Source: Deinococcus rhizophilus
Lineage (GTDB): Bacteria; Deinococcota; Deinococci; Deinococcales; Deinococcaceae
DNA length: 8,569 nucleotides
NCBI RefSeq assembly: GCF_030271215.1
Contig: NZ_JASNGB010000041.1
Span: 1 to 8,569 of the forward strand
Direction: 5' to 3'
Positions 1 through 8,569 of this stretch are shown in pieces (the first letter of the stretch is position 1; each line of letters starts with the position of its first letter). The position numbers and the translations under genes were made by a program. The notes under the pieces are model-generated. The model was not told the origin of the DNA. It was given only the letters and a program-made list of their open reading frames with translations, and ran no database searches.

Positions 1-756
1 GCGCCGCGTGCGCTCGCCGCCGACGACACCGGGCACCTCTACGCCGCCGTCCTCGACTATGGCCGGGCGGGGACGGCCGGGCTGATCCGGCAGTTGGCCC
101 CCGACGGCAGCGAGCTGCGGAGTTTCGGGCGCTACGGCCTGGGCGAGGGCGAACTGCTCGATCCGGTCAGCCTCGCCTGGGCGGGGGGGCAGCTGTACGT
201 CCTCGACGGCGAGGCGCTGCGGGTCAACGTCTACGGTCCGGCGGGCGACTTCCGGGGGGCCTTCGGCGGGCGCGGCAGCGGGCCGGGTTCCTTCGAGACC
301 CCGCGCACGGTGGCCGCGACCCCGGGCGGCGAGGTTCTGGTGCTGGACCCCGGGCGGCGCGAGGTGGGCCGCTTCTCGCCTGCGGGCGAGTACCGGGGCC
401 GCTACGCCTTCCGCCTCGACCGGGGCTCGGAGGCCCTGCGCGAGCTGGAAGGACTGGCGGCGGGCCCCGACGGCACCGTCTATATCGTGGACGGGGTGGC
501 CCGCAAGGTCCGGCGCATCGACCCCGGCGGCACCCCGGGCGGCGCCTTTGCCCTCGACGGGCTGGTGGGCGAACCCGCCGCCGCCCCGTGGCTGCTGCAG
601 CCCGGCCCGGAGGGGCAGCTCTACGCCGTGCGGCAGGGCGGGCAGATGCTGCGGACCTTCAGCGCGGCGGGCGACCTGCTCTCCACCCGCGACATGTACA
701 CCCCGGTCCTCGCGCTGACCCTGCTGCCCCGCCCCCAGGGGGAGAACCCGGCATGA
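1..756 (+). CDS. NHL-repeat beta-propeller protein, 5' end outside window
   Basis: The reading frame is open from base 1, so the start lies upstream; 251 residues are visible before the TGA. The protein is built from about five repeats of roughly 40 residues. Each has a hydrophobic strand of the type GQLYVLDG, EVLVLDPG or TVYIVDG, followed by a strand and turn of the type VNVYGPAGDFRGAFG or VGRFSPAGEYRGRYAF (visible residues about 5-45, 54-98, 100-138, 150-184, 200-228). This is the NHL / 6-bladed beta-propeller pattern, a fold used for binding proteins, RNA or ligands, sometimes with lyase activity. No catalytic motif is recognisable, and any signal peptide or partner domain would be in the missing N-terminus. 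It overlaps the next gene by 4 nt (ATGA), which suggests co-transcription and coupled translation. The fold is fairly certain; the specific role is unknown. Confidence 0.8.
   Translation, partial: APRALAADDTGHLYAAVLDYGRAGTAGLIRQLAPDGSELRSFGRYGLGEGELLDPVSLAWAGGQLYVLDGEALRVNVYGPAGDFRGAFGGRGSGPGSFETPRTVAATPGGEVLVLDPGRREVGRFSPAGEYRGRYAFRLDRGSEALRELEGLAAGPDGTVYIVDGVARKVRRIDPGGTPGGAFALDGLVGEPAAAPWLLQPGPEGQLYAVRQGGQMLRTFSAAGDLLSTRDMYTPVLALTLLPRPQGENPA
741..744 (+). promoter_or_regulatory. Ribosome binding site of the glutaredoxin-like gene
   Basis: GGAG lies within a longer AGGGGGAG (737-744), 8 nt before the ATG at 753. It lies inside the end of the NHL gene. It supports the start at 753 rather than the longer in-frame extension that reaches back to about 588. 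Confidence 0.6.
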
Positions 757-1013
757 GCCGACTGCCGCCGCTGACCCTCTACACCCGCCGGGGCTGCCAC
801 CTGTGCGAGCAGGCCGAGGAACGGTTGCGCCTCCTCGACTTCCGCTACGACCCGGTGGACGTGGACCGCGATCCCGCCTTACGGGCCCGCCACGGCGACG
901 ACGTGCCCGTGCTCGCGGCCGGGGAGCGCGTGCTGCTGAAAGGGGTGCTGAGCCGCGCCCGCCTCGGCGAGCTCAAGCTGCGGCTGCTGCGGGAGGCCGG
1001 GGCGGATTCCTGA
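753..1013 (+). CDS. Small glutaredoxin-like thiol redox protein
   Basis: The 86-residue product has a thioredoxin fold: a first strand (LTLYTRRG, residues 7-14), a CxxC redox motif CHLC (C15-C18) at the start of a helix, a second strand (PVDVDRD, 34-40), the cis-proline strand DVPVL (P52), and a C-terminal helix. The sequence TRRGCHLCEQAEERL is typical of the small glutaredoxin-like family with a CxLC active site (DUF836/PF05768 type). Such proteins are presumed cytoplasmic thiol-disulfide oxidoreductases, and their substrates are generally unknown. The start was chosen because ATG 753 overlaps the TGA of the upstream gene (ATGA), has a good ribosome binding site, and puts the fold at the N-terminus. 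The frame stays open upstream, but that part is arginine/alanine-rich shadow of the NHL gene. The family call is firm; the substrate is unknown. Confidence 0.88.
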   Translation: MSRLPPLTLYTRRGCHLCEQAEERLRLLDFRYDPVDVDRDPALRARHGDDVPVLAAGERVLLKGVLSRARLGELKLRLLREAGADS

Positions 1014-1047
1014 CGACGGCTCCCCGTGCGCCGCGCCGACCCCGCGC

Positions 1048-1053
1048 TACCAT
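1048..1053 (+). promoter_or_regulatory. -10 box of ftsY, leaderless type
   Basis: TACCAT matches TANNNT and ends 6 nt before the ATG at 1060. This places the expected transcription start at or next to the start codon. No Shine-Dalgarno sequence is present between it and the ATG, and no convincing -35 hexamer is seen at 16-18 nt spacing. The surroundings (CGCTACNNT then GCCCGCATGAGTT) are almost identical to those in front of glgB. Confidence 0.6.
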
Positions 1054-1059
1054 GCCCGC

Positions 1060-2016
<957 letters not shown>

Positions 2017-2063
2017 CCCCGCTCCTCTATCCCGCCCCCCCCTTCGCCCCCGGCCCCGCGCCG

Positions 2064-2069
2064 TAGCAT
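2064..2069 (+). promoter_or_regulatory. -10 box of the hisB-hisH unit, leaderless type
   Basis: TAGCAT (TANNNT) ends 8 nt before the ATG at 2078 and sits in a spacer that is otherwise almost purely C and G. There is no Shine-Dalgarno sequence before hisB. This implies a transcript beginning at or within a base or two of the start codon. No -35 match was found. Confidence 0.5.
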
Positions 2070-2077
2070 GGCCGCCT

Positions 2078-2667
2078 ATGCCCGCCCACCGCACCGCTGC
2101 CGTGACCCGCACGACGGGGGAGACCGACCTGACGGTCACGCTGAATCTCGACTCGCCCGCCTACGACGCCCCCGCGACCGGGCACCCCTTCTTCGACCAC
2201 ATGCTCGACGCGCTGGCGCGGCACTCGCGGCTGGGCCTGAGCGTGGGGGGCCAGGGCGACCTGCACGTCGAGCCCCACCACCTGATCGAGGACACCGGGA
2301 TCACGCTGGGGCAGGCGCTGACGCAGGCGCTGGGCGACCGCCGGGGGATCGAGCGCTATGGGTCGGCCTTCGTGCCGATGGACGAGACGCTCGCGCACGT
2401 GGTCGTGGACCTCTCGGGCCGGGCACACCTCGCCTTCGAGCCCGAGACGCTGGATGTGTGGGGCACGGCGGGCGGGATGACCCACTACCACCTGCGCGAG
2501 TTCCTGCGGGGCTTTTGCAACCACGGCGGCGTGACCCTGCATGTCCGGCTGCTCGCGGGCCGCGAGGCCCATCACGTCATCGAGGCGGTCATGAAGGCGC
2601 TGGCGCGGGCGCTGCGCGACGCGGTGCGGGTGACCTCGGGCGACCTCGCCTCCACCAAAGGAGTCCT

Positions 2668-2671
<4 letters not shown>
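2078..2671 (+). CDS. hisB: Imidazoleglycerol-phosphate dehydratase HisB
   Basis: HisB dehydrates imidazole glycerol phosphate to imidazole acetol phosphate in histidine biosynthesis, using manganese ions held by histidines and glutamates. The 197 residues match the monofunctional enzyme, without the histidinol-phosphatase domain fused in enterobacteria. Visible signatures are PFFDHML (37-43), HHLIEDTGITLGQAL (67-81), DRRGIERYGSAFVPMDETL (88-106), the FLRGF...TLHV stretch (142-156), HHVIEAVMKALARALRDA (165-182) and the typical C-terminus STKGVL (192-197). One small oddity is GREAHH (161-166), where the family usually has Asn two residues before the His pair. The gene follows a leaderless-type promoter and overlaps hisH by GTGA. 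Confidence 0.97.
2657..2663 (+). promoter_or_regulatory. Ribosome binding site of hisH
   Basis: AAAGGAG lies 4 nt upstream of the GTG at 2668, inside the last codons of hisB. It is one of the strongest Shine-Dalgarno sequences in the window. It fixes the hisH start at this GTG, although the same frame is open further upstream. Confidence 0.75.
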
Positions 2672-3302
<631 letters not shown>

Positions 3303-3306
<4 letters not shown>

Positions 3307-3542
3307 AGCCGGAGCAGGGTGTGCGGCTCTCCCTGACCCCAGAGGAAGCCCTCGTCCTGTTCGAGTGGCTCGTCCGCGAGGACGGAGCCGGGGGGCTGAC
3401 CTTCGCCCATTCCGCCGAGGAACGCGTGCTGTGGGGCCTGGAAGCCCAGCTCGAAAAGAGCCTCGTGGACGTCCTGGCTCCCGACTACGCCGGGTGTCTG
3501 GCAGAGGCGCGGCAGAGGGTCCTGTCGCCCGGCCCTCTCTGA
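3303..3542 (+). CDS. Small conserved-looking protein of unknown function
   Basis: I cannot name this 79-residue product. It starts at GTG 3303, overlapping the hisH stop as GTGA; a GAGGGG stretch (3295-3300) just upstream could act as ribosome binding site. The sequence is acidic and mostly helical: a helix at about 13-26 (PEEALVLFEWLVRE), a longer helix at about 37-56 (SAEERVLWGLEAQLEKSLVD), and a third at about 61-73 (DYAGCLAEARQRV). There is no signal peptide, membrane segment or metal motif, and a single Cys (C65). The pattern EALVLFEWL ... AEERVLWGLE..LEK.LV resembles small uncharacterised cytoplasmic proteins I recall from other bacteria, which I have not verified. Codon use matches its neighbours. 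The tight overlap argues that it is real and translated with hisBH, but does not prove a role in histidine synthesis. Confidence 0.75.
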
Positions 3543-3559
3543 GCCCCGGCCCCACCCGC

Positions 3560-3565
3560 TACACT
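3560..3565 (+). promoter_or_regulatory. -10 box of glgB, leaderless type
   Basis: TACACT (TANNNT) ends 7 nt before the ATG at 3573, with no Shine-Dalgarno sequence in between. It lies in the 30-nt gap after the small unknown gene, so glgB probably starts its own transcript at the start codon. No clear -35 is present. Confidence 0.55.
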
Positions 3566-3572
3566 CGCCCGC

Positions 3573-5458
<1,886 letters not shown>

Positions 5459-5462
<4 letters not shown>

Positions 5463-5716
5463 CTGGCCCAGGGCGCCCCGACCTCCTGACCGCCCTGAGC
5501 TTGCTGCTGCTCGTCGGGGTGGCCGTGCTGCTGCTGCTGCCGCTGCTGGGCGGGCCGCTGCCGAGTCCGTATCTGGTGGTGGGGCTGCTCGTGGCGCGGC
5601 TGGTGGTGCAGATTCTGCGGGCGCAGCAACGGCCCGAACTCAAGCGCCCGGCGGCGTGGGCCTTCGACGTGCTGCTGATCGGGTTGCTGCTGTGGGTGGC
5701 GGCGAACCGGGGGTAA
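5459..5716 (+). CDS. Small three-helix inner membrane protein, function unknown
   Basis: The ATG overlaps the glgB stop as ATGA; a weak GGAG at 5444-5447 lies 11 nt upstream. The 85-residue product is very rich in Leu and Val. It has three likely membrane helices at about 9-31, 36-53 and 67-82. The only strongly charged stretch is the loop between helices two and three (RAQQRPELKR, 54-63). By the positive-inside rule that loop is cytoplasmic, giving N-in and C-out. No known family motif is recognised and there is no catalytic or metal signature. The overlap with glgB suggests co-expression, but a link to glycogen metabolism is only inference. The frame ends 5 nt before the convergent methyltransferase stop. 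Confidence 0.75.
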
Positions 5717-5721
5717 AGCGG

Positions 5722-6381
5722 CTAGCCTCCGTGAACCGCCCGCCCCACCACCGCGTAGAGCGGGTCGGGGCGCCCCGGCCGGGGGCTGCGGTCCAGCCCC
5801 ACGATGTCCCGGAAGTTCCCCGCCATCCGCAGCAGGTCCTCCACCAGCGCGACGTGCCCGGCGTCGTCCAGCGCGTGCCAGACCGCGACGGCCTTCGTCG
5901 GAAAGCAGCGGTTGGAAAAGGTGATCACGAGGGGCGCTCCCGGCTTCAGCACCCGCCCGACCTCGCGCAGCACAGTGACCGGGTCGGTGAGGTAGTCGAT
6001 CGAGACGCAAATCCCGCAGCCGTCGAAGCTCGCCGTCTCAAAGGGGAGATGGGGGTCGGTGTTCAGGTTCTGCACCACCCGCCGGTTCAGGCGGGGATTG
6101 CGCTCCAGTTCGGCGCGGTTTAGGCCCAGCCCGGTCACGCCCGCGTACTCGACCTCGGGTGGAAGGTGGCTCACCCAGGAACTCATCAGGTCGAGGAGGT
6201 GGTCGCCGGGCGGGAAATACTCGCGGTACAGCTGGGTCACGGCAGCAATCGCCGCGTCGTCGATATGGGTGACAAAGCGGGGCTGGGCGTAGAAGCGCTC
6301 GTCGGGCGTCTCGTCCACCCGGCGAAAGGCCCCGGGCGGCAGTTCGGGGCGGGGGGTCTCGGATTCGGGGTGGTCGGGCAT
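5722..6381 (-). CDS. SAM-dependent methyltransferase-like protein
   Basis: The 219-residue product fits a class I (Rossmann) methyltransferase. DHLLDLMSSWVSHL (60-73) occupies the motif I position, a middle strand and turn lie around GVTGLGLNRAELERNP (81-96), VVQNLNTDPHLPF (102-114) and SFDGCGICVSIDYLTDP (118-134) follow, and REVGRVLKPGAPLVITFSN (139-157) is the classic post-motif III. The motif I loop is unusual: the glycines of the normal DxGxGxG are replaced by MSSWVS. Such a variant exists in some bacterial and plant homologues, as I recall. The substrate is unknown. The start at 6381 (MPDHPESETP) was chosen because the longer frame runs into the divergent gene's promoter; ATG 6396 is an alternative five codons upstream. 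Neither has a convincing ribosome binding site. Convergent with the glgB unit, divergent from the S41 gene. Confidence 0.82.
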   Translation of the reverse strand: MPDHPESETPRPELPPGAFRRVDETPDERFYAQPRFVTHIDDAAIAAVTQLYREYFPPGDHLLDLMSSWVSHLPPEVEYAGVTGLGLNRAELERNPRLNRRVVQNLNTDPHLPFETASFDGCGICVSIDYLTDPVTVLREVGRVLKPGAPLVITFSNRCFPTKAVAVWHALDDAGHVALVEDLLRMAGNFRDIVGLDRSPRPGRPDPLYAVVGRAVHGG

Positions 6382-6466
6382 GGTCCAGCCTGGCATCCTG
6401 CCGCCCGGCAGACGGCAAGCGGGGGCACAGGACACCCGGCGCGGCCGCCTCCCGTATCCTGACGTG
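6382..6466. promoter_or_regulatory. Divergent intergenic region with a short inverted repeat
   Basis: This 85-nt spacer separates the methyltransferase (-) and S41 (+) starts. It holds the S41 -10 box at 6455-6460 and an inverted repeat CTGCC-GCCC-GGCAG at 6398-6411. The repeat lies just upstream of the chosen methyltransferase start and could be an operator or a 5' hairpin of its mRNA. No clear promoter for the minus-strand gene could be picked out. Confidence 0.35.
6455..6460 (+). promoter_or_regulatory. -10 box of the S41 protease gene, leaderless type
   Basis: TATCCT (TANNNT) ends 6 nt before the ATG at 6467, with no ribosome binding site between them. It fixes the start at 6467, since the longer in-frame extension beginning near 6380 would include this promoter. 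An in-frame GTG at 6464 is a less likely alternative. Confidence 0.6.
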
Positions 6467-7717
6467 ATGCGGACAAGAGGGCAGTCGGTGGGCCGGATGC
6501 TGGCCCTGGTCACGGCAGCATTCGGCGGTCTGGGCGGTGCTGGGGGGGCGGGTGGGCCTCCTCCTCCCGCCGACGCCCTGACCGTGTTTGACGGCGCGGC
6601 CCGGCTCCTGCGGACCCACTACGCCGGGCCGGGGATGGGCGAGGTCGACGGTCTGCTCACCGCGCAGCGTCAGCTTCTGACCTCACGCTGCACGGCCGCA
6701 GCCGCTTCCCCCTGCCCGGTGCCGCTGGGGCGGGCGGCGGTGGACACGGTGCTGTCCACCCTGGGCGACCGGCACACCTCCGTGCGCTGGGACGCGCCTC
6801 CCCTGAACCGCACCCAGGCTCCCACCGTGCCGACCTATGTCTGGAGCGGCCTGCTGACCCAGTTGATGCGGCCGGGCGTGTTGCGGGTGGTTCATGTGGA
6901 CCACGGCAGCCCGGCCGAGCGTGCGGGGGTGCGGCCCGGTGACCTGGTGCTGAACGTGGGTGGCCGGGACGATCTGGACGACGTGGGGCTGCGCTCGTCC
7001 TTTCTGGAGGCGGCGGAGGAGGCCGGGAAGCCCTTCGTGCTCCGGGTGCGGCGGGGGGGCGCGGTCCGGGCCCTCACGGTCACCCCGGCGTCCTGGCCTG
7101 CCTGGGGCCAGCCCAGCCTGCGCTGGGAAGACCGGGTCGCGGTGATCAGCGTGCCGAACTTTGCGGTGGGGACGGGCGCCGCGTTCGGCAGGCTGGTGAC
7201 CCGCGCCGTTCAGCAGGGCGCAGCCGGGCTGGTCGTGGACCTGCGCTGGAATCCCGGCGGTCTGGCCGACGAGTGCCTGGGGGCGGCGTACTCACTGGCC
7301 GGAGAGGCCGTGAACGTCGTGGGCATCGGCCGCAGTGGGCAGGCCGTCTACGAGTGGCGCACCAGCGCGTCGGCGCAGAAGGCCCGCCAGCAGACCCCGG
7401 TGCGCTGGAAGGGGCCGCTGGCCCTGCTGGTCACGTCCCAGACCTTTTCCTGCGGCGAGGTGCTGGCGTACTTCGGGCAGCGGGCCGGGGGGACCGTGGT
7501 GGGCAGCCCGACGGGAGGGGTCATGACGAGTGTCGTGAAGTCCTACGACGTTCCGGGGGGTGGGGTGATAAGTCTTTCCTCCGGTCGGCCGACGCTGGAC
7601 GGACGGGTGAGGCTGCCGGAACGGGTGCAGCCCGACGTGACCGAGCCCACCGTGGCCGACCAGGAGGAGACGGACACCGCCCTGCAAGAGGCGCTGCGGG
7701 TGGTCCGGCGCAGGTGA
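6467..7717 (+). CDS. Exported PDZ-containing S41-family (C-terminal processing type) peptidase
   Basis: The 416-residue product is predicted to act outside the membrane. The first 37 residues have a basic start (MRTRGQSVGR), a hydrophobic Gly/Ala-rich stretch and a Pro-rich segment before the mature domain, a plausible but weak signal peptide. A helical cap domain (about 38-110) includes TLGDRHTSV (98-106), the family's LGDxHT signature. A PDZ domain covers about 137-207 (VDHGSPAERAGVRPGDLVLNV). The S41 core follows: VPNF (229-232), VVDLRWNPGG (256-265), the serine motif TFSCGEVLA (326-334, candidate nucleophile S328) and VVGSPTGG (344-351). The last motif has no Lys where the CtpA Ser/Lys dyad has one, so it resembles the GxxTxG-type branch of S41. 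C75 and C83 could form a disulfide. Substrate unknown. Confidence 0.85.
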   Translation: MRTRGQSVGRMLALVTAAFGGLGGAGGAGGPPPPADALTVFDGAARLLRTHYAGPGMGEVDGLLTAQRQLLTSRCTAAAASPCPVPLGRAAVDTVLSTLGDRHTSVRWDAPPLNRTQAPTVPTYVWSGLLTQLMRPGVLRVVHVDHGSPAERAGVRPGDLVLNVGGRDDLDDVGLRSSFLEAAEEAGKPFVLRVRRGGAVRALTVTPASWPAWGQPSLRWEDRVAVISVPNFAVGTGAAFGRLVTRAVQQGAAGLVVDLRWNPGGLADECLGAAYSLAGEAVNVVGIGRSGQAVYEWRTSASAQKARQQTPVRWKGPLALLVTSQTFSCGEVLAYFGQRAGGTVVGSPTGGVMTSVVKSYDVPGGGVISLSSGRPTLDGRVRLPERVQPDVTEPTVADQEETDTALQEALRVVRRR

Positions 7718-7805
7718 GTGGAGCCTCCTGATGTCCAGGCCGCTGAAGAGTGACAGGGCCGCAGTTGTCTACATGCCTCCCCGCGCTGAGGGCCGGGCCG
7801 GGCGC

Positions 7806-7811
7806 TATCTT
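7806..7811 (+). promoter_or_regulatory. -10 box of the trp leader transcript, leaderless type
   Basis: TATCTT ends 6 nt before the ATG of the leader peptide, so transcription should start at or beside that ATG (7818). No Shine-Dalgarno sequence lies in between; the nearest purine run, GAGGG at 7788-7792, is 25 nt away. A -35 match at normal spacing was not found. The rest of the 7718-7805 spacer shows no gene and no convincing terminator for the S41 gene. Confidence 0.6.
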
Positions 7812-7817
7812 CGCCGC

Positions 7818-7890
<73 letters not shown>

Positions 7891-7903
<13 letters not shown>

Positions 7904-7922
7904 CACCCCACCGGGCGCTTTT
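7891..7922 (+). terminator. trp attenuator (3:4 intrinsic terminator)
   Basis: GCGCCC-A-GGTGG (7891-7902) pairs with CCACCGGGCGC (7908-7918) in 11 G/C-rich pairs with one bulged A. The loop is ACACC (5 nt) and TTTT (7919-7922) follows immediately. It ends 29 nt before trpE and is preceded by a Trp-rich leader peptide, so it is best read as a conditional terminator. The U-run is short, which is not unusual in very GC-rich genomes. Confidence 0.88.
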
Positions 7923-7942
7923 CCGTTGCCTCTGTTGTCCCC

Positions 7943-7947
7943 AGGAG
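7943..7947 (+). promoter_or_regulatory. Ribosome binding site of trpE
   Basis: AGGAG lies 4 nt before the ATG at 7952. Its presence agrees with trpE being an internal gene on a transcript that begins at trpL, in contrast to the leaderless-type starts elsewhere in the window. Confidence 0.7.
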
Positions 7948-7951
7948 CCCC

Positions 7952-8569
7952 ATGACCCAGACCCATTCCAGGCCCCTCGCCGTCGCCGTGCAGGAACTCA
8001 ACGCCGACCTCGACACGCCCGTCACCGCGTATCTCAAGGCCGCCCGGGGGGAGACGGTCAGCTTTCTGCTGGAGAGCGTGGAGGCGGGCGAGCGGCTGGG
8101 CCGCTACTCGTTCATCGGGGTGGGAGAGGCGGGGCGCTTCACGTATCGGGACGGGCGGGTGACGGGTTCGGGGGTGTTCGGCAGCTTCGACGGCCCGGAA
8201 GCCGATCCCCTCGCCCGGCTGTACGCGGCGGCGACCCGGCCCGCGCCGCTGCCGGACGGCCTGCCCGCCTTGATCGGCGGCGCGGTGGGGTACGTGGCCT
8301 ACGACCTCGTGCGGGCCTACGAGCGCCTGCCCGACGCCAACCCCGACGAGCTGAACGTGCCCGACGCCCTCTTCGTCGCGCCGCGCGGCATGGTGATCTT
8401 CGACCATCTGCGCCACCGCCTCATGGTGGTGGCGACCGCCGAGGCCCAGGCCGACGCCGACGCGGTGGTGGGGGACCTCGCCGCCCGGCTGCGCGGCCCC
8501 CTCCCCGAGGTGCCCGGCCAGGGCCCGGCCCCCGCCCCGACCTTCACCAGCAACTTCACCCCGGAAGGC
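7952..8569 (+). CDS. trpE: Anthranilate synthase component I TrpE, 3' end outside window
   Basis: TrpE converts chorismate to anthranilate, the first step of tryptophan synthesis, using ammonia supplied by TrpG. The first 206 residues are visible. The N-terminal domain carries the tryptophan feedback site motif FLLESVE (38-44, with LLES at 39-42), then RLGRYSFIGVG (48-58), and the typical GGAVGYVAYDLVR (109-121). FTSNFTPEG (198-206) marks the beginning of the chorismate-binding domain, where the window ends. The catalytic residues are therefore not in view. LLES indicates that the enzyme is probably inhibited by tryptophan, adding enzyme-level control to the attenuator upstream. The Trp-rich leader separates TrpE from PabB as an explanation. 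Start ATG 7952 has a good ribosome binding site. Confidence 0.95.
   Translation, partial: MTQTHSRPLAVAVQELNADLDTPVTAYLKAARGETVSFLLESVEAGERLGRYSFIGVGEAGRFTYRDGRVTGSGVFGSFDGPEADPLARLYAAATRPAPLPDGLPALIGGAVGYVAYDLVRAYERLPDANPDELNVPDALFVAPRGMVIFDHLRHRLMVVATAEAQADADAVVGDLAARLRGPLPEVPGQGPAPAPTFTSNFTPEG

Noticed and set aside
2068..2667. N-terminal extension of hisH that would make a 412-residue protein
   Set aside because: It is an arginine/proline-rich out-of-frame reading of hisB. The GTG at 2668 has a strong ribosome binding site and gives the standard HisH N-terminus.
5717..5721. Terminator between the convergent membrane protein and methyltransferase genes
   Set aside because: Only 5 nt separate the stops, and I found no hairpin with a U-run on either strand nearby.
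6380..6466. Longer start for the S41 protein
   Set aside because: It would place the TATCCT promoter box inside the coding region, overlap the start of the divergent gene, and bury the signal peptide.
6382..6513. Longer methyltransferase N-terminus starting near 6513
   Set aside because: It would cover the promoter and first codons of the S41 gene, and the extra residues are Arg/Pro-rich with no family resemblance. A five-codon extension to 6396 remains possible.
7765..7770. TTGTCT as a -35 box for the trp promoter
   Set aside because: It is 35 nt from the -10 box, about twice the usual spacing.
7718..7805. Terminator or small gene after the S41 gene
   Set aside because: Only very short G/C pairings and no T-run; no open frame with a plausible start. 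Apart from the trp promoter box at its right edge, nothing could be supported.

Overview
This is a very GC-rich bacterial chromosome segment of ordinary housekeeping and metabolic genes. I infer Deinococcus or a close relative. The reasons are the strong G/C bias at third codon positions, the short FtsY without a long acidic N-terminal domain, and five genes preceded by a TANNNT -10 hexamer only 6-8 nt before the start codon with no ribosome binding site. That last layout is what leaderless transcripts look like, and leaderless mRNAs are known to be common in Deinococcus. The taxonomic call is inference. No rRNA, tRNA, CRISPR array, insertion sequence or phage gene is visible.

Layout, left to right. 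(1) 1-1013 (+): the 3' part of an NHL-type beta-propeller gene, overlapping by ATGA a small glutaredoxin-like gene. (2) 1060-2016 (+): ftsY, the signal recognition particle receptor, with its own leaderless-type promoter. (3) 2078-3542 (+): hisB, hisH and a 79-codon unknown gene, joined by two GTGA overlaps, behind another leaderless-type promoter. (4) 3573-5716 (+): glgB (glycogen branching enzyme) overlapping by ATGA a small three-helix membrane protein gene. (5) 5722-6381 (-): a SAM-dependent methyltransferase-like gene, convergent with the glgB unit. (6) 6467-7717 (+): an exported PDZ/S41 protease-like protein, divergent from the methyltransferase. (7) 7806-8569 (+): a tryptophan leader region followed by the 5' part of trpE.

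The most interesting part is 7806-7952. A 15-codon open frame (MTPSGAWWWPSFAWV) carries three consecutive Trp codons and a fourth further on. It is followed by a strong intrinsic terminator with a U-run (7891-7922). An 11-bp alternative helix (7851-7861 with 7893-7903) excludes the terminator, and a 7-bp hairpin (7843-7849 with 7856-7862) excludes the alternative helix. This is the complete 1:2 / 2:3 / 3:4 arrangement of ribosome-mediated trp attenuation, directly upstream of trpE. The leader peptide has no ribosome binding site and a -10 box 6 nt before its ATG, so the sensing peptide appears to be translated from a leaderless mRNA. trpE, lying inside the transcript, does have a Shine-Dalgarno sequence.

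The same contrast runs across the window: promoter-proximal genes look leaderless, while most internal genes use overlapping starts with recognisable ribosome binding sites. Apart from the obvious units, the genes have no evident common pathway.
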